Origin: Nocardia abscessus
Lineage (GTDB): Bacteria; Actinomycetota; Actinomycetes; Mycobacteriales; Mycobacteriaceae
Direction of reading: 5' to 3'
NCBI RefSeq assembly: GCF_015477775.1
Contig: NZ_JADLQO010000004.1
Location: 310,001 to 374,000, forward strand
Length of the DNA stretch: 64,000 bases
A program made the translations under genes and the position numbers. The notes beneath the pieces were generated by a model, which was not told the DNA's origin, did no database searches, and saw nothing but the letters and a program-made list of their open reading frames with translations. Below are positions 43,726 to 55,772 of the stretch, piece by piece (the first letter of the stretch is position 1; each line of letters starts with the position of its first letter).

Positions 43726-45956
43726 GACTGTACGTCCCCCGATTCGCGCGATCCCCCGCGCCCGGTCCGCGCCGACTCGGACGTCGGCGATCCGTTCGCT
43801 CCGGGTGCCGGCGCGTCTTCCGTCGATGCGCTGTCGGTCGGCGTCGTCGCGCCGGGCGACTCACTCGCGCTCTGCTTCGATGCCTGCTCCGGCGCCGCAT
43901 TCGATTCGGGGACGCCGGGTTCTGCGGCGTCCTTCTCCGGCGCCTCCGCTTCGGCCGTGTCCGACGTCGGGTCCTCGTCTCCCACCGCTTCCGAACCGAC
44001 GCGCGCGGCCTCGACCGTCGTCTCGTCGCCACCCGGCTCGTCGCCACCCGGCTCGTCTCCGCTCGGCTCGGAACTGTCCGGCGCGGAGCTGTCCGGCGCG
44101 GCCGGTCGGCTCGGATCCTTCGACAGCACGTCCTCCGGCTCGCGGGAACCCGGAGGCATGGCATCGGGGCCACCTGGTTCGGAAGCGCTCGGCTCCCGCA
44201 GGGCGTGCGCCACCTGCCCGGTTTCCGAATCGGTCGCCTTCGGCTCGCTAGCCTCGGCGGTCGAGCCGCCCGGTTGCGCGGCCGGTTCGGCGGCATCCCC
44301 CTCGGGAGCGCCGGAATCGGCGGGCGGCTCCGGCTCGACCACGCGCATCGACTTGCGGGCCGGTTCCAGCGGCAGCGGGCTCGCGCCGAGCTTCTTGCCG
44401 CGCACCAGCGGCAGTGTCAGGCGGAAGCTGGCGCCGAGCCCGGCCTCGCCCCAGGCTTCGAGCCTGCCTTCGTGCAGGTTCGCATCCTCCACACTGATCG
44501 ACAGGCCGAGGCCGGTACCGCCGGAGCGGCGCATGCGTGAGGGATCCGAGCGCCAGAACCGGTTGAAGACCAGCTTCTCCTCGCCGGGCCGCAGACCGAC
44601 GCCCTGATCGCGCACGACGACGGCGACGGCGTTCGCGTCGAGGTCGCCGCGCATCCGGATCAGCACCGGCTTGCCCTCGCTGTGGTCGATCGCGTTGGCG
44701 AGCAGATTGCGCAGCACCCGCTCCACCCGGCGCGGATCTACCTCGGCGACCAGCGGCTCCTCCGGCATGTCCGTGATCACCTCGACCCCGGCGTCCTTGG
44801 CCAGGTGCCGCACGGTCGAGATCGCGGCCCGCGCGCACATCCGCACGTCCAGCGACTCGACCTGGAGTTCGGCGACGCCCGCGTCGTGCCTGCTGATCTC
44901 CAGCAGGTCGTTGAGCAGGCCCTCGAACCGGTCGAGCTCGTTGACCAGCAGCTCGGCGCTGCGGGCCAGGGCGGGGTCGAGGTCGTCACTGCTGCCGTGG
45001 ATGAGGTCGGCGGCCATGCGGACGGTGGTGAGCGGAGTACGCAGCTCATGGCTGACGTCGGAGGTGAACCGGCGCTGCAGGTTGCCGAATTCCTCCAGCT
45101 GGGTGATCTGGTTGGACAGGCTCTCGGCCATCTCGTTGAACGCCTGCGCCAGCCGCGCCATGTCGTCCTCGCCGCGCACCAGCATGCGTTCCTTGAGCCT
45201 GCCGTCGGCGAACCGGCCCGCGATCCGGGCCGCGGAGCGGATCGGCAGGACCACCTGCCTGGTGACCAGCGCGGTGATCGCGGCAAGCAACACCAGCAGG
45301 ACGATGCCGCCGACCAGCATGGTGCCGCGCATCAGCGACAGGCTGCGTTCCTCGTTGGCCAGCGGGAAGATCAGATAGATCTCCAGGGTGGGGATCTCCG
45401 CGCTCGGGCTGCCGATGATCAGCGCGCGACCGCGGTAACCGTCCGCGTCGTCGACCGTGGCGAACTGGTAGCTGACCTGGTTGCGCTGCACGAACCGGCG
45501 CAGTTCGTCGGGCACCTCCTGGATCGGGCCGCGAGGGATCTGCTGCGGCGGCATCCCGCCGATGACACTCAGCGCCGAATCGAAGCTGCCCGCGGCGCCG
45601 GTGGATTGGCCGGTGCCGCCACGGTTGGACAACGCGTTGCGGGCCTCTTCCAACCGCTGCGGTTGAGCGCCGATGTCGTGCACACCGGCCAGCTGGCTCT
45701 CCACCGTGTTGCGCGCACGGTCCATCTCCTCGACCGCGGCGTTGATCTTGGCGTCCAACAGCCGGTCGGTGATCTGACTGGTCAGCACCACGCCCAGGAT
45801 CGTGATGACGATCAGTGACAGCGTCAGCGTCGACACGATGACACGCAACTGCAGTGAGCGACGCCAGAGGTGGCCTAAGGCAATACCGACCGCTTGGAAC
45901 CAGGCCACCACCGGAGCCAGCGATCGTTGGAGACGGGCGATCACGCCATCGATCAC
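43722..45956 (-). CDS. mtrB: Sensor histidine kinase MtrB with long acidic C-terminal extension
   Basis: A 744-residue membrane kinase. Membrane helices lie at about 38-60 ([20 protein letters not shown]) and 207-230 ([16 protein letters not shown]), with an extracytoplasmic sensor between; then HAMP, the phospho-acceptor [12 protein letters not shown] (His near 303) and ATP-binding motifs GTGLGLSI and [20 protein letters not shown]. After the catalytic domain (about residue 540) there are some 205 residues of Glu/Pro/Ser/Ala-rich low-complexity sequence ([17 protein letters not shown]) that M. tuberculosis MtrB lacks. GTG 45956 overlaps the mtrA stop. Confidence 0.96.
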   Translation of the reverse strand: MIDGVIARLQRSLAPVVAWFQAVGIALGHLWRRSLQLRVIVSTLTLSLIVITILGVVLTSQITDRLLDAKINAAVEEMDRARNTVESQLAGVHDIGAQPQRLEEARNALSNRGGTGQSTGAAGSFDSALSVIGGMPPQQIPRGPIQEVPDELRRFVQRNQVSYQFATVDDADGYRGRALIIGSPSAEIPTLEIYLIFPLANEERSLSLMRGTMLVGGIVLLVLLAAITALVTRQVVLPIRSAARIAGRFADGRLKERMLVRGEDDMARLAQAFNEMAESLSNQITQLEEFGNLQRRFTSDVSHELRTPLTTVRMAADLIHGSSDDLDPALARSAELLVNELDRFEGLLNDLLEISRHDAGVAELQVESLDVRMCARAAISTVRHLAKDAGVEVITDMPEEPLVAEVDPRRVERVLRNLLANAIDHSEGKPVLIRMRGDLDANAVAVVVRDQGVGLRPGEEKLVFNRFWRSDPSRMRRSGGTGLGLSISVEDANLHEGRLEAWGEAGLGASFRLTLPLVRGKKLGASPLPLEPARKSMRVVEPEPPADSGAPEGDAAEPAAQPGGSTAEASEPKATDSETGQVAHALREPSASEPGGPDAMPPGSREPEDVLSKDPSRPAAPDSSAPDSSEPSGDEPGGDEPGGDETTVEAARVGSEAVGDEDPTSDTAEAEAPEKDAAEPGVPESNAAPEQASKQSASESPGATTPTDSASTEDAPAPGANGSPTSESARTGRGGSRESGDVQS

Positions 45957-46630
45957 GGTGGTCCGGCCTTGTAACCGACACCGCGGACGGTCAGCACGAT
46001 CTCCGGGTTCTCGGGATCCTTCTCGACCTTCGCCCGCAACCGCTGCACGTGCACGTTCACCAGCCGGGTGTCGGCGGCGTGCCGGTAGCCCCAGACCTGT
46101 TCGAGCAGGACCTCACGGGTGAACACCTGGCGCGGCTTGCGGGCCAGGGCGACGAGCAGGTCGAACTCCAGCGGCGTCAGCGAGATCTGCGCGCCGCCGC
46201 GGCTGACCTTGTGCGCGGGCACGTCGATCACGATATCGGCGATCGACAGCAGCTCGGCGGGCTCCTCCTCGGTGCGGCGCAGCCGCGCCCGCACCCGGGC
46301 CACGAGCTCCTTCGGCTTGAAGGGCTTGACGATGTAATCGTCGGCGCCCGATTCCAGACCCAGCACGACGTCGACCGTGTCGGTCTTGGCCGTGAGCATC
46401 ACGATCGGAACCCCGGAATCGGCCCGCAGCACACGGCACACATCGATGCCGTTCATGCCGGGCAGCATCAGGTCCAGCAACACCAGATCGGGGCGGATCT
46501 CGCGAACCGCCGCCAGGGCCTGTGTGCCGTCGCCGACCACATGCGGGTCGAACCCTTCCCCGCGCAAGACGATCGTGAGCATCTCAGCGAGTGCCATATC
46601 GTCGTCGACGACCAGAATCTTCGGCTTCAT
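45953..46630 (-). CDS. mtrA: Response regulator MtrA
   Basis: A 225-residue OmpR-type regulator that controls cell division, cell-wall hydrolases and replication in mycolata. [20 protein letters not shown], the phospho-acceptor Asp 53 in [14 protein letters not shown] and [12 protein letters not shown] make the receiver; [20 protein letters not shown] and [20 protein letters not shown] the winged helix. It is nearly identical to mycobacterial MtrA. ATG 46630 fits the family start although no Shine-Dalgarno sequence precedes it; a longer frame upstream has no homology. Confidence 0.97.
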   Translation of the reverse strand: MKPKILVVDDDMALAEMLTIVLRGEGFDPHVVGDGTQALAAVREIRPDLVLLDLMLPGMNGIDVCRVLRADSGVPIVMLTAKTDTVDVVLGLESGADDYIVKPFKPKELVARVRARLRRTEEEPAELLSIADIVIDVPAHKVSRGGAQISLTPLEFDLLVALARKPRQVFTREVLLEQVWGYRHAADTRLVNVHVQRLRAKVEKDPENPEIVLTVRGVGYKAGPP

Positions 46631-46708
46631 AACTACTATGTTGTCATCTCCCAGGCCAGGATCGGGCCGCCACGCCAACACTGGTGCGAACCCGCGGCAC
46701 AGCCAACC

Positions 46709-47356
46709 TTATCGACCAACGATTTCGGCGATCCGCGCGGCAAGCGCAGCCGGGCCGTCGTCGGATCGGTAGGTCCACCACGGTCCGCGCCAGTCGCGTT
46801 CGGCCAGCTCACGGTACACCGCCCCGGTCCGGTGCTGCAGACCGCCGTCGCGCTCGTAGGCGTCGAGCGCGCGCTCGGCGTCGAGTTCGCCACGCCTGCG
46901 GGCACGCTCGGTGGCGAGCTCGGTCGGCACGTCCAGCAACACCTGCAGCGCGGGCGCGGGCAGGCCGAACCTGCCGAACTCCAATTCGCCCACCCAGTCG
47001 ACGATTTCACCGTCGGCCGACTGCCCCAGCCGGGCAGCCGAGTAGGCGGCGTTGGAGGCGACGTAGCGATCCAGCAGCACAATGTCGTTGTCGGCCAACA
47101 GCTTCGACAACTCGTCCTGGGCGTCGGCGCGATCGAGCGCGAACAGCAGGGCCATGCCGCTGACCGAGGCGGCGAGGTCGCCGTGCGCGCCGCGCAGCGC
47201 CTCGGCGGCCAGATCGGCGTGCACCGAGGCGCGGTAGCGCGGGAAGGCCATCGTCGCGACGCGCAGCCCGCGACCGCGCAGCTCGGCGACGACTCGCTCG
47301 ATCAGCGTCCGCTTGCCCGCGCCGTCGAGGCCCTCGACCGCAATCAGCACTCCCAT
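46709..47356 (-). CDS. tmk: Thymidylate kinase
   Basis: A 215-residue dTMP kinase of dTTP synthesis. VLIAVEGLDGAGKRTLIERV contains the P-loop (residues 8-15), FPRY is the substrate-binding motif, LDRYVASNAAYSAARLG the DR-box and ARRRGELDAERALDAYERDG the lid. The GKRT form of the P-loop is that seen in mycobacteria. ATG 47356 is chosen; upstream open sequence is not homologous. It lies between sahH and mtrA as in Rv3247c. Confidence 0.95.
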   Translation of the reverse strand: MGVLIAVEGLDGAGKRTLIERVVAELRGRGLRVATMAFPRYRASVHADLAAEALRGAHGDLAASVSGMALLFALDRADAQDELSKLLADNDIVLLDRYVASNAAYSAARLGQSADGEIVDWVGELEFGRFGLPAPALQVLLDVPTELATERARRRGELDAERALDAYERDGGLQHRTGAVYRELAERDWRGPWWTYRSDDGPAALAARIAEIVGR

Positions 47357-47457
47357 GACCAGGCAGCGTACCCCGCCGCCCGCTCTGTGCCCGCACCGGC
47401 TGACCAGCGCGGATGTCGAGCTTTCCGGCAGGTGCGCCGACGGCTGCCCGACGGGCC

Positions 47458-47490
47458 GGTGTCCCGCGGGCAAGCGGCCCGCGGGACACC
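47458..47490 (-). terminator. Hairpin terminator after sahH
   Basis: GGTGTCCCGCGGGC (47458-47471) pairs exactly with 47477-47490 to form a 14-bp stem with loop AAGCG, 11 nt beyond the sahH stop on the - strand. There is no long T run. Confidence 0.75.
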
Positions 47491-47501
47491 AGGCGCTGCG
47501 C

Positions 47502-48986
<1,485 letters not shown>

Positions 48987-49102
48987 CAGCCTCTCCTGGT
49001 TCGGCAAGTACCGAGGCAAGGCTAGTCGCTCACGACCCGGCGTGGTCGACGTGCCTGTCCTGCTCGCGCGGCCCGGCGTCCGACCCGCTCCGGCGGCGTC
49101 GC

Positions 49103-50260
49103 TTACGCGACGACCCCGCGGGCCGCCAGGATGCGGCGCCGCTTTCGCGGCTGGATGTTCGCCAGGGTGATGTCGCCGCCGTAATGGGCGAGGACGCGGT
49201 CGTCCATCACCCACCGCCACACCGGCGGGATGGCGGCCAGCACGATCATGGCGGCGTACCCCGCGGGCAGTTGCGGAGCCTGCTGCGAGCTGCGCAGCGT
49301 CTGATAGCGACGCCCCGGGTTGGCGTGGTGGTCGCTGTGCCGCTGCAGGTGGAACAGGAAGATGTTGGTGACCAGGTGGTCGCTGTTCCAGCTGTCGCGC
49401 GGCGAGCAGCGGGCGTACATGCCGTTCGGCCGACGCGCCCGCAGCAGGCCGTAGTGCTCGACATAGTTCACCGTCTCCAGCAGGCCGATGCCGATGACCG
49501 CCTGCAGCAGCAGCCAGGGCAGCACCTGGTAGCCGAACGCCGCGATCAGGGCGCCGAACAGCACGATCGTCATCGACCAGGCCTGCAGGATGTGGTTGTC
49601 CCTGCTCCACCAGCCCTTGTCCTTGCGCGCGAGCCGCTCGCGCTCGAGCGTAAGCGCCGAGCGGAAGCTCCCCGACACGCTGCGGGGCAAGAACTCCCAC
49701 AGCGACTCCCCCAGCCGGCCGCTTGCCGGATCCTCCGGGGTCGCCACCCGCACGTGGTGACCGCGGTTGTGCTCGACGAAGAAGTGCCCGTAACCGGACT
49801 GCGCGAGCGCGATCTTGGCCAGCCAGCGTTCCATGTGTTCGACCCGGTGCCCGAGTTCGTGGGCGGCGTTGATGCCGATGCCGCTGACGAATCCGAGGGT
49901 GGCGGCCAAACCGAGTTTGTCGATCAGGCCCAGTTCGTCACCGGACCACATGAAGCACGCGATCACCAGGCCGATCAGCTGGACCGGGAGCATCAGGTAG
50001 GTGCACCACCGGTAGTACCGATCGTTGGACAGCAACTCGTAGTCCTCGTCCCGCGGGTTACTGCCGTCCACGCCGATCGCCCAGTCCAGCACCGGGATGA
50101 CGATCAGCACGATGATCGGGCCGATCCACCAGAAGACCTCGGCGCCGGTGTGCAGCACGAGTTGCGAGGGCAGCAATGCGGACGACGGCGCGAGCAAGCC
50201 GAGAACCCACAGATGGCGTTTGGGATCGGGCGATCCCACCGGTTTGCCAACCGTTTGCAC
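49103..50260 (-). CDS. alkB: Alkane 1-monooxygenase (AlkB), first copy
   Basis: A 385-residue membrane di-iron hydroxylase that oxidises terminal C-H bonds of medium/long alkanes. The His boxes are [45 protein letters not shown] (with the conserved NxVEHYGL) and [19 protein letters not shown]. Several hydrophobic helices precede them. The preferred start is GTG 50260 (GGAG 6 nt before); a GTG at 50290 is also in frame. It lacks adjacent rubredoxin genes and probably shares those next to the second copy. Confidence 0.93.
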   Translation of the reverse strand: MQTVGKPVGSPDPKRHLWVLGLLAPSSALLPSQLVLHTGAEVFWWIGPIIVLIVIPVLDWAIGVDGSNPRDEDYELLSNDRYYRWCTYLMLPVQLIGLVIACFMWSGDELGLIDKLGLAATLGFVSGIGINAAHELGHRVEHMERWLAKIALAQSGYGHFFVEHNRGHHVRVATPEDPASGRLGESLWEFLPRSVSGSFRSALTLERERLARKDKGWWSRDNHILQAWSMTIVLFGALIAAFGYQVLPWLLLQAVIGIGLLETVNYVEHYGLLRARRPNGMYARCSPRDSWNSDHLVTNIFLFHLQRHSDHHANPGRRYQTLRSSQQAPQLPAGYAAMIVLAAIPPVWRWVMDDRVLAHYGGDITLANIQPRKRRRILAARGVVA

Positions 50261-50304
50261 TTTTGCTCCACTCGAAGAAGACCCGAACACCGTCGCCTGA
50301 GAAT

Positions 50305-50320
50305 ACTTGTTGACTTGTTG
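50305..50320. repeat. 8-bp tandem repeat upstream of the first alkB
   Basis: ACTTGTTG is repeated exactly twice, 45-60 bp before the chosen start. It may be part of the promoter or of a regulator site; half-sites at the other alkB (TTTGT) are similar but not identical. Confidence 0.35.
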
Positions 50321-50431
50321 TCCGTTACACCAATGCCGTCGGTTGAAACGTGATCGCTATTACAAGCCGTGCAGTCTGTTTTCAATGTGCTGCATATGCG
50401 CCGGGTCGCGAGCCGGTTGCCCCGCTCGGGC

Positions 50432-51052
50432 TCAGCTCTGCACCCGCGCGGCGAGAATCGCTTCGACGTAAGGACTCAACAGCGCGCTCAACTCGGCGGG
50501 CGCGTCCCGCCCCGGACCGGGCGGAGTGGGGATGTAGCTGAGGGCGATTCGCACCAGCGCGTGCGCGATGACGTCCGATTCGGCCTCCGTCGAGGCCACC
50601 CAGCTGTGTTGGAAGGCGCGCGACAGCCGCTCGGTCGCGTGTTCGAGCAACGGCCCCGCGTCGAGGGTGATCAGGCGCAGCAGATCCAGCTTGACCTCGC
50701 CCGCGATCAGCGACTGCACCAGCGGGTCGGACGCCGCGTCGAAGAAGAAGTTGGCCATGCCGTCGCGGAACGCTGCGCGGACGTCACCCACGTTGCCGTT
50801 GATCGCCGCGTCGACATGGTCGACCAGGAAGTCGGCCAGGCGCAGGGCGTACGCCTGGGTGAGTCCGCCTCGCGAACCGAACTCGTTGTACAGGGTCTGC
50901 CTGCTCACGCCGGCCCTGGCCGCGACGTCGCCGAGCGTGATCTTGGACCAATCCCGCTCGGTGAGCAGCTCGCGCATCGCGTCCAGGACCGACGTCCGCA
51001 GCAGGTCCCGCGCGGCCTCCTGGTAGGGAATCCTGGTTCCGTTGCGCGGCAT
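50432..51052 (-). CDS. TetR-family regulator (AlkX-like, Rv3249c-like)
   Basis: A 206-residue repressor. KITLGDVAARAGVSRQTLYN then EFGSRGGLTQAY is a complete TetR helix-turn-helix (about residues 37-70); the remainder is the helical ligand domain (FRDGMANFFFDAASDPLVQS, LRLITLDAGPLLEHA). It ends the alkB-rubA-rubB operon, as does the regulator next to these genes in other mycolata, where it represses the alkane genes and responds to fatty-acid products. ATG 51052 is preferred; TTG 51088 is in frame. The gap to the rubredoxin stop is 40 nt. Confidence 0.88.
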   Translation of the reverse strand: MPRNGTRIPYQEAARDLLRTSVLDAMRELLTERDWSKITLGDVAARAGVSRQTLYNEFGSRGGLTQAYALRLADFLVDHVDAAINGNVGDVRAAFRDGMANFFFDAASDPLVQSLIAGEVKLDLLRLITLDAGPLLEHATERLSRAFQHSWVASTEAESDVIAHALVRIALSYIPTPPGPGRDAPAELSALLSPYVEAILAARVQS

Positions 51053-51092
51053 ACCCGCGACATTGTCACGGGCGCCTGCCGCAGTCAAAATC

Positions 51093-51275
51093 TCACGACC
51101 GCTCGATTTCGACCATGTAGAAGTCCGCCTTGGCGGCCCCGCAGTCCGGGCAGGTCCAGTCGTCGGGGATGTCGTCCCAGCGGGTTCCCGGCGCGATGCC
51201 GTCCTCCGGCCAGCCCTCGGCTTCGTCGTATTCGAAGCCGCACTGGATGCACTGATAGAGCTTGTAGTCGGTCAT
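51093..51275 (-). CDS. rubB: Rubredoxin, second (RubB-like)
   Basis: A 60-residue electron carrier: [38 protein letters not shown] provides the two CxxCG knuckles for one iron. It passes electrons from a reductase to AlkB. ATG 51275 overlaps the first rubredoxin's stop (ATGA). Confidence 0.95.
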   Translation of the reverse strand: MTDYKLYQCIQCGFEYDEAEGWPEDGIAPGTRWDDIPDDWTCPDCGAAKADFYMVEIERS

Positions 51276-51445
51276 TTCGTAATCCCCATCGGCTCGAAGT
51301 CGATCTTCTCCCGTACGCCGCAGTCCGGGCAGCACCAGTCGTCCGGCACCCTCTCCCAGGAGGTGCCCGGCGGAAAGCCCTCGTGCGGAGCGCCTTTCGC
51401 CTCGTCGAAGACGTAGTCGCAGACGGGGCAGCGGTACGCGCTCAT
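51272..51445 (-). CDS. rubA: Rubredoxin, first (RubA-like)
   Basis: A 57-residue rubredoxin: [40 protein letters not shown] with CxxC and CxxCG iron ligands. The first pair is CPVCD, lacking the usual Gly after the second Cys, the form seen in AlkG1-type rubredoxins that cannot reduce the hydroxylase in some species. It overlaps the second alkB stop by 4 nt, so the hydroxylase and both rubredoxins are translated together. Confidence 0.94.
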   Translation of the reverse strand: MSAYRCPVCDYVFDEAKGAPHEGFPPGTSWERVPDDWCCPDCGVREKIDFEPMGITK

Positions 51446-52692
51446 GCTGTCCCGCCCGTCTCGGCCGCGCCGGAGCCGTAGCGCGCCAGCACCTTCTCCC
51501 GCTTGCCCGGATCGATGTTGGCGCGGGTGATGTCGCCGTTGTAGTGCGCGAGCACCCGCTTGTCCATGACGCGACGCCACAGCGGCGGGAAGTAGGCGAG
51601 CAGGATCATGCTGGCGTAGCCGCTCGGCAGGTTCGGCGCGCCGTCCCAGCTGCGCAAGGTCTGGTAGCGCCGGGTCGGGTAGGCGTGGTGATCGCTGTGC
51701 CGCTGCAGGTGGTACAGGAAGATGTTGGTGACGATGTGGTCGCTGTTCCAACTGTGCACCGGGGCGGGCCGCTCGTACCGGCCGCTCGCCGTGCGCTGCC
51801 GCACCAGGCCGTAGTGCTCCAAATAGTTGACCGCCTCCAGCAGGCTGAAGCCGACCACGGCCTGCAGGATCAGGTAGGGCAGCAGTTCGATGCCGAACAC
51901 CGCGATCAGCGCCGCGAACAGCACCGCCGACATCAGCCAGGCACTGAGCACTTCGTTGCGCAGGCTCCACGGCTTCTTGCCGAGCCGATCCAGCCGCGCC
52001 TTCTCCAACTGCCAGGACGACTTCAGGCTGCCCCACACGGTACGCGGCCAGAAGGCCCAGAAGGTCTCGCCCACCCGGGAACTCGCCGGGTCCTCGGGCG
52101 TCGCGACGCGCACGTGGTGGCCGCGGTTGTGCTCGATGTAGAAGTGCCCGTAGAACGACTGGGCCAGCGCGATCCGGGACAGCCAGCGCTCCAGGTCCAC
52201 CTTCTTGTGGCCGAGTTCGTGTGCGGTGTTGATGCCGATGCCGCCGATCATGCCGACGGTGATCGCCAGGCCTATCTTGTCCACCACGTGCAGCCCGCCG
52301 TCGATGCCGAGCCAGCTCACGTCGTCGGCGGTGATCAGGTAGGCCGCCATGAGCAGCGTGGCGTACTGGAACGGCAGGTACAGGTAGGTCAGGTAGCGGT
52401 AGTACCGGTCGTTCTCCAGGTACTCCATCACCTCGTCGGGCGGGTTGTCGCCGTCCGGGCCGAAGAAGACGTCCGCGATCGGAATCAGCACGTAGACCAG
52501 GATCGGCCCGAGCCAGAACGGCGCCTGCGCGAGGCGGTGCCAGCCGAGCTCGTTCAGGGCCCAGATCAGCGGCAGCCCGATGACGAACAGGCCGGTCGGG
52601 GCGAACAACCCCCACAGCCACATATAGCGCTTACGGTCGCGCCAGGCCGGTACCTCGACCGGCTGCGCGGACATGTCGGCGTGCGTCGACAT
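51442..52692 (-). CDS. alkB: Alkane 1-monooxygenase (AlkB), second copy, in operon with rubredoxins
   Basis: A 416-residue Alk[48 protein letters not shown] and [20 protein letters not shown] are the His boxes; hydrophobic segments such as [20 protein letters not shown] are membrane helices. ATG 52692 is preferred (GGAG 6 nt upstream); ATG 52704 is also in frame. This copy heads alkB-rubA-rubB-tetR, the functional alkane operon. Its promoter region has three ATTTGT half-sites, suited to the TetR regulator. Confidence 0.95.
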   Translation of the reverse strand: MSTHADMSAQPVEVPAWRDRKRYMWLWGLFAPTGLFVIGLPLIWALNELGWHRLAQAPFWLGPILVYVLIPIADVFFGPDGDNPPDEVMEYLENDRYYRYLTYLYLPFQYATLLMAAYLITADDVSWLGIDGGLHVVDKIGLAITVGMIGGIGINTAHELGHKKVDLERWLSRIALAQSFYGHFYIEHNRGHHVRVATPEDPASSRVGETFWAFWPRTVWGSLKSSWQLEKARLDRLGKKPWSLRNEVLSAWLMSAVLFAALIAVFGIELLPYLILQAVVGFSLLEAVNYLEHYGLVRQRTASGRYERPAPVHSWNSDHIVTNIFLYHLQRHSDHHAYPTRRYQTLRSWDGAPNLPSGYASMILLAYFPPLWRRVMDKRVLAHYNGDITRANIDPGKREKVLARYGSGAAETGGTA

Positions 52693-52761
52693 CGTTGTCT
52701 CCATTCCGAACGGCACGTGCCCTGTGACGTGCATTACCTCACTTATGGACGATAGAGGGCC

Positions 52762-52796
52762 ATTTGTCGCTTGTCTATACAAATCAGGCAATTTGT
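52762..52796. promoter_or_regulatory. Inverted-repeat cluster upstream of the alkB-rubAB-tetR operon
   Basis: ATTTGT (52762-52767), ACAAAT (52779-52784) and ATTTGT (52791-52796) form overlapping inverted repeats; the last pair is the palindrome ACAAATCAGGCAATTTGT. They lie 70-105 bp upstream of the chosen ATG, in the promoter zone, and are candidates for the TetR protein encoded last in the operon. Confidence 0.55.
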
Positions 52797-52823
52797 AAAC
52801 CAGCCCCGCGTAGGCATGAGAAA

Positions 52824-52854
52824 GGCCCCGGTCGATGTGCATCCGACCGGGGCC
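52824..52854 (-). terminator. Intrinsic terminator of the fbiA-fbiB-Nudix operon
   Basis: GGCCCCGGTCG (52824-52834) and CGACCGGGGCC (52844-52854) form an 11-bp stem with a 9-nt loop; on the - strand it is followed by CTTTCTC. It is 23 nt after the Nudix stop and also insulates the alk operon. Confidence 0.85.
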
Positions 52855-52877
52855 CGGGCCTCGAAAAGAGGGCTAGC

Positions 52878-53396
52878 TCAACACAGCAGAACGTCGGCGT
52901 CCGCGGGCAGGGCGTCCACCGGCCACCAGCGCAGGTCGGTGGATTCGTGGCTGCGCACCGGGACGGCGCCCGCGGGAGCGGTGAGGCGGAACAGGAGGTC
53001 CAGGTGCCTGGTCGGCACGCCGAGCGAGCAGGTGATGGGGTGCGCCTGGGCACCGTAGAGCCCCGGGTGCAGGCGCAGGTCCGCGATACCGGACTCCTCG
53101 GTGGCTTCGCGCAGCGCGGCGCCCGCGACCGTGTCGTCGTGCTCTTCGCAGTGGCCGCCGAGCTGGATCCAGCGTCCGACCCGCGGGTGCAGCGTGAGCA
53201 GCACCTCGCGGCCGTCGTGGGAGAAGACCACCGCGGAGGCGGTGATGTGGCCGGGCGCGTGCTCGCGCAGGCACCCGCGCGGAGCCGAGCCGAGGAAGGC
53301 CAGCATCGCCTCGCGCAGCGAGCGGTCCGATTCGACGGCCGGATTCCATGTTTCGAGCAACTCGACGGCCGAAGCGTGCAGCGACTCCGCGCTCAC
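52878..53396 (-). CDS. Nudix hydrolase
   Basis: A 172-residue Nudix enzyme. The Nudix box is GGHCEEHDDTVAGAALREAT then EESG, of the GGHxE sub-type common in Actinobacteria, in which two positions of the strict consensus differ (H for G, D for E). Strand ITASAVVFSHDGREVLLTLH precedes it. The substrate is unknown; position after fbiB is conserved and could indicate a link with F420 or flavin metabolism, but this is only an inference. GTG 53396 has gagaggg upstream. Confidence 0.88.
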   Translation of the reverse strand: MSAESLHASAVELLETWNPAVESDRSLREAMLAFLGSAPRGCLREHAPGHITASAVVFSHDGREVLLTLHPRVGRWIQLGGHCEEHDDTVAGAALREATEESGIADLRLHPGLYGAQAHPITCSLGVPTRHLDLLFRLTAPAGAVPVRSHESTDLRWWPVDALPADADVLLC

Positions 53397-53430
53397 CGGC
53401 GCCCCTCTCGCGCCACGGAATCGCAGCGCG

Positions 53431-54777
53431 TCACAGCTCGACCAGCCCGGAGCCCGCGCCCGGCGCCTGCCGTGGGGTCGGCTCCTCGAACGGGTGACCG
53501 ATGGCGATGGCGCCCAGCGGACTCCAGTCCTCGTCCAGGCCCAGGACCGCACGGGTGACCTCCGGGGCGAAGATCGTCGACCCGATCCAGCAGCTGCCGA
53601 TTCCCTCGGTGGCCAAGGCGACCAGCAGCCCCTGCACCGCGGCGCCCACCGCGACGGTGAACATGGTGCGCTCGTTGGCCCGCCTGCGCTCGTCCGGATA
53701 GTCGTGTGCGCCGTCCGGCACGCAGAACGGGATGATCACCTCGGGGGCGTCGAACAGGATGCGCCCGCGCGCGATCCGGCGCTCGACCCGCTCCGGCGTG
53801 AGTCCGTCGGCGGTCAGATCGTCGCGCCACCGCTGTGCCATCGCCTCGAGCAAGCGCGTACGCAGCCGCGGGTCGCGCAGCCAGACGAATCGCACCGGGC
53901 GGGTGTGGTGCGGCGCGGGCGCGGTCAGCGCGACCGACACCGCCGCGCGGATGCGTTCCGGGTCCACCGGGGTGTCGGCGAACCGGCGGATCGAGCGACG
54001 CAGGAGGATCGCCTCCTTGCGACCGCGCTCGATCGCCTCCGCGGTGCCCAGCCAGAACAGGTCCTCGGTGCCGCCGCGCAGCAGATCGGCGGCGCAGGAA
54101 CCGTCGTCGGTGATCGGCAGCCCGCGCACCACCGCGACCGGGACGCCGCCGAGTTTGCCCTTGACCAGGTCGGCGGCGGCGGCCAGCTCGTCGGCCACGG
54201 CCACCTGGGTGACGAACAATTCGTTGCCCTGCCCGTCTACCGCGCCCGCGTAGTCGTGCAGCACCCGCAGGCCCGCGGCGCCGATGGCCGCGTCGGTCTG
54301 GCCGTTGCGCCAGGCGCGGCCCATCGTGTCGGTGACGATCACCGCCACGGTCACACCGAGTCGTTCGGCGAGCGCGGCGCGCAGCGCCTTGGCGCTGGCG
54401 TCCGGGTCGGTGGGCAACAGCACGAGTTCGCCCTGTTCGACGTTCGAGCCGTCCACGCCGGAGGCCGCCTGCACGATGCCGAGCTTGTTCTCGGTGATCA
54501 AGGTGCGGCCCTTGCGGGCGAGCACCCGCACCGCCTCCTGGTCGACGAGCCTGCGCCGGGCGGCGTCGCGTTCCTCCGGGTCCAGCGGCGCTTCCACGAT
54601 GCGGCCCTCGACCTTGGCGACGATCTTGCTGGTGACCACCAGCACGTCACCGTCGGCCAGCCATGGCGCACAGCGGGCGATGTGCTCGGCGAGGCCGTCG
54701 CCGGGCCGGAATTCGGGCAGTCCGGTGATGGGCAGGATGCGCAGCTCTCCGGCCGCGTGATCGGTCGGTGTGGTCAC
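53431..54777 (-). CDS. fbiB: Bifunctional coenzyme F420 biosynthesis protein FbiB
   Basis: A 448-residue protein. The N-terminal half is the F420:gamma-glutamyl ligase (CofE-type): [57 protein letters not shown] and [20 protein letters not shown]. The C-terminal half (from about 255) is an FMN-binding nitroreductase-like domain ([33 protein letters not shown]) that in mycobacteria reduces dehydro-F420-0 and assists polyglutamylation. GTG 54777 overlaps the fbiA stop by 4 nt. Confidence 0.96.
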   Translation of the reverse strand: MTTPTDHAAGELRILPITGLPEFRPGDGLAEHIARCAPWLADGDVLVVTSKIVAKVEGRIVEAPLDPEERDAARRRLVDQEAVRVLARKGRTLITENKLGIVQAASGVDGSNVEQGELVLLPTDPDASAKALRAALAERLGVTVAVIVTDTMGRAWRNGQTDAAIGAAGLRVLHDYAGAVDGQGNELFVTQVAVADELAAAADLVKGKLGGVPVAVVRGLPITDDGSCAADLLRGGTEDLFWLGTAEAIERGRKEAILLRRSIRRFADTPVDPERIRAAVSVALTAPAPHHTRPVRFVWLRDPRLRTRLLEAMAQRWRDDLTADGLTPERVERRIARGRILFDAPEVIIPFCVPDGAHDYPDERRRANERTMFTVAVGAAVQGLLVALATEGIGSCWIGSTIFAPEVTRAVLGLDEDWSPLGAIAIGHPFEEPTPRQAPGAGSGLVEL

Positions 54778-55772
54778 GGGGCGACTCCAGCGAGATCCAG
54801 CGCCTGACGCACCATTTCGGCGGTGGTGGGCGGGTCGGTCATCAACAAGGGCACGCTACGCACCTCGACGCCGGGCACGTCGGCGGTGTCGGTGCTGTGG
54901 ATAAGCCAGCCGTCCAGGATGCCGGTGGCCGAGCGGGCGCCGTAGTACCGGCCGATCGCCTCGGCCGTGGTCTCCACGCCGATCACCGACAGGCATTCGT
55001 CGGCCATACCCCGCAGGGGCTTGCCGTCGATCACGCCGGACACGCCGATCACCTTGGCCCGGGTGGTGCGCAGGGCGCCGCGGATACCGGGCACGGCGAG
55101 GATGGCGCCGATGCTCACGACGGGGTTCGACGGCGCGAGAAGGACCACGTCGGCGGATTCTATGATATCGATCACATTTGGGGCAGGTTTGGCTTCATCG
55201 GCGCCAATTGTGGCGAATCCATGGGTGTCGATGTTCGCTCGGTAGCGAACCCACCACTCTTGAAAATGGATCGCGCGCCGTTCGCCAGGGTTGTCCGGAT
55301 CGGTCACGACGACATGCGTTTCGCAGCGATCGTCGGTTGCCGGGATCAGTTTCACGCCGGGCTGCCACCGGTTGCACAGCGCTTCGGTGACCGCGGAGAG
55401 CCGGTATCCGGCGCGCAACATTTCGGTCCGGATCAGATGCGTGGCGATATCGCGGTCCCCCAAGCCGAACCAGTCCGGCTGGGCGTGATACTTCGCGAGC
55501 TCCTCTTTGGCGTGCCAGGTTTCGCCGACGCGGCCCCAGCCCCGCTCGGTATCGATGCCGCCGCCGAGGGTATACATGCAGGTGTCGAGGTCGGGACAGA
55601 TCCGGAGCCCGTGCATCCAGACGTCGTCGCCGACGTTCACGATCGCGGAGACGTCCGCCTCGGGCAGCAGTTCCCGGACGCCCTGCAAGAAACGCGCCCC
55701 ACCGACGCCGCCGACCAGCACGGCGATCCGGGGTCCGTTCGCGGGCGTGGCGTCCGCTTGTTGTCCAGTCAC
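54774..55772 (-). CDS. fbiA: Phosphoenolpyruvyl/2-phospho-L-lactate transferase (CofD-like) FbiA
   Basis: A 332-residue enzyme that joins the GDP-activated three-carbon acid to FO in F420 synthesis. [20 protein letters not shown] is the phosphate-binding start, [19 protein letters not shown] and [16 protein letters not shown] the FO/metal site, [20 protein letters not shown] another core motif. It is divergent from whiB2 as Rv3261 is in M. tuberculosis. Operon: fbiA-fbiB-Nudix. Confidence 0.96.
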   Translation of the reverse strand: MTGQQADATPANGPRIAVLVGGVGGARFLQGVRELLPEADVSAIVNVGDDVWMHGLRICPDLDTCMYTLGGGIDTERGWGRVGETWHAKEELAKYHAQPDWFGLGDRDIATHLIRTEMLRAGYRLSAVTEALCNRWQPGVKLIPATDDRCETHVVVTDPDNPGERRAIHFQEWWVRYRANIDTHGFATIGADEAKPAPNVIDIIESADVVLLAPSNPVVSIGAILAVPGIRGALRTTRAKVIGVSGVIDGKPLRGMADECLSVIGVETTAEAIGRYYGARSATGILDGWLIHSTDTADVPGVEVRSVPLLMTDPPTTAEMVRQALDLAGVAP

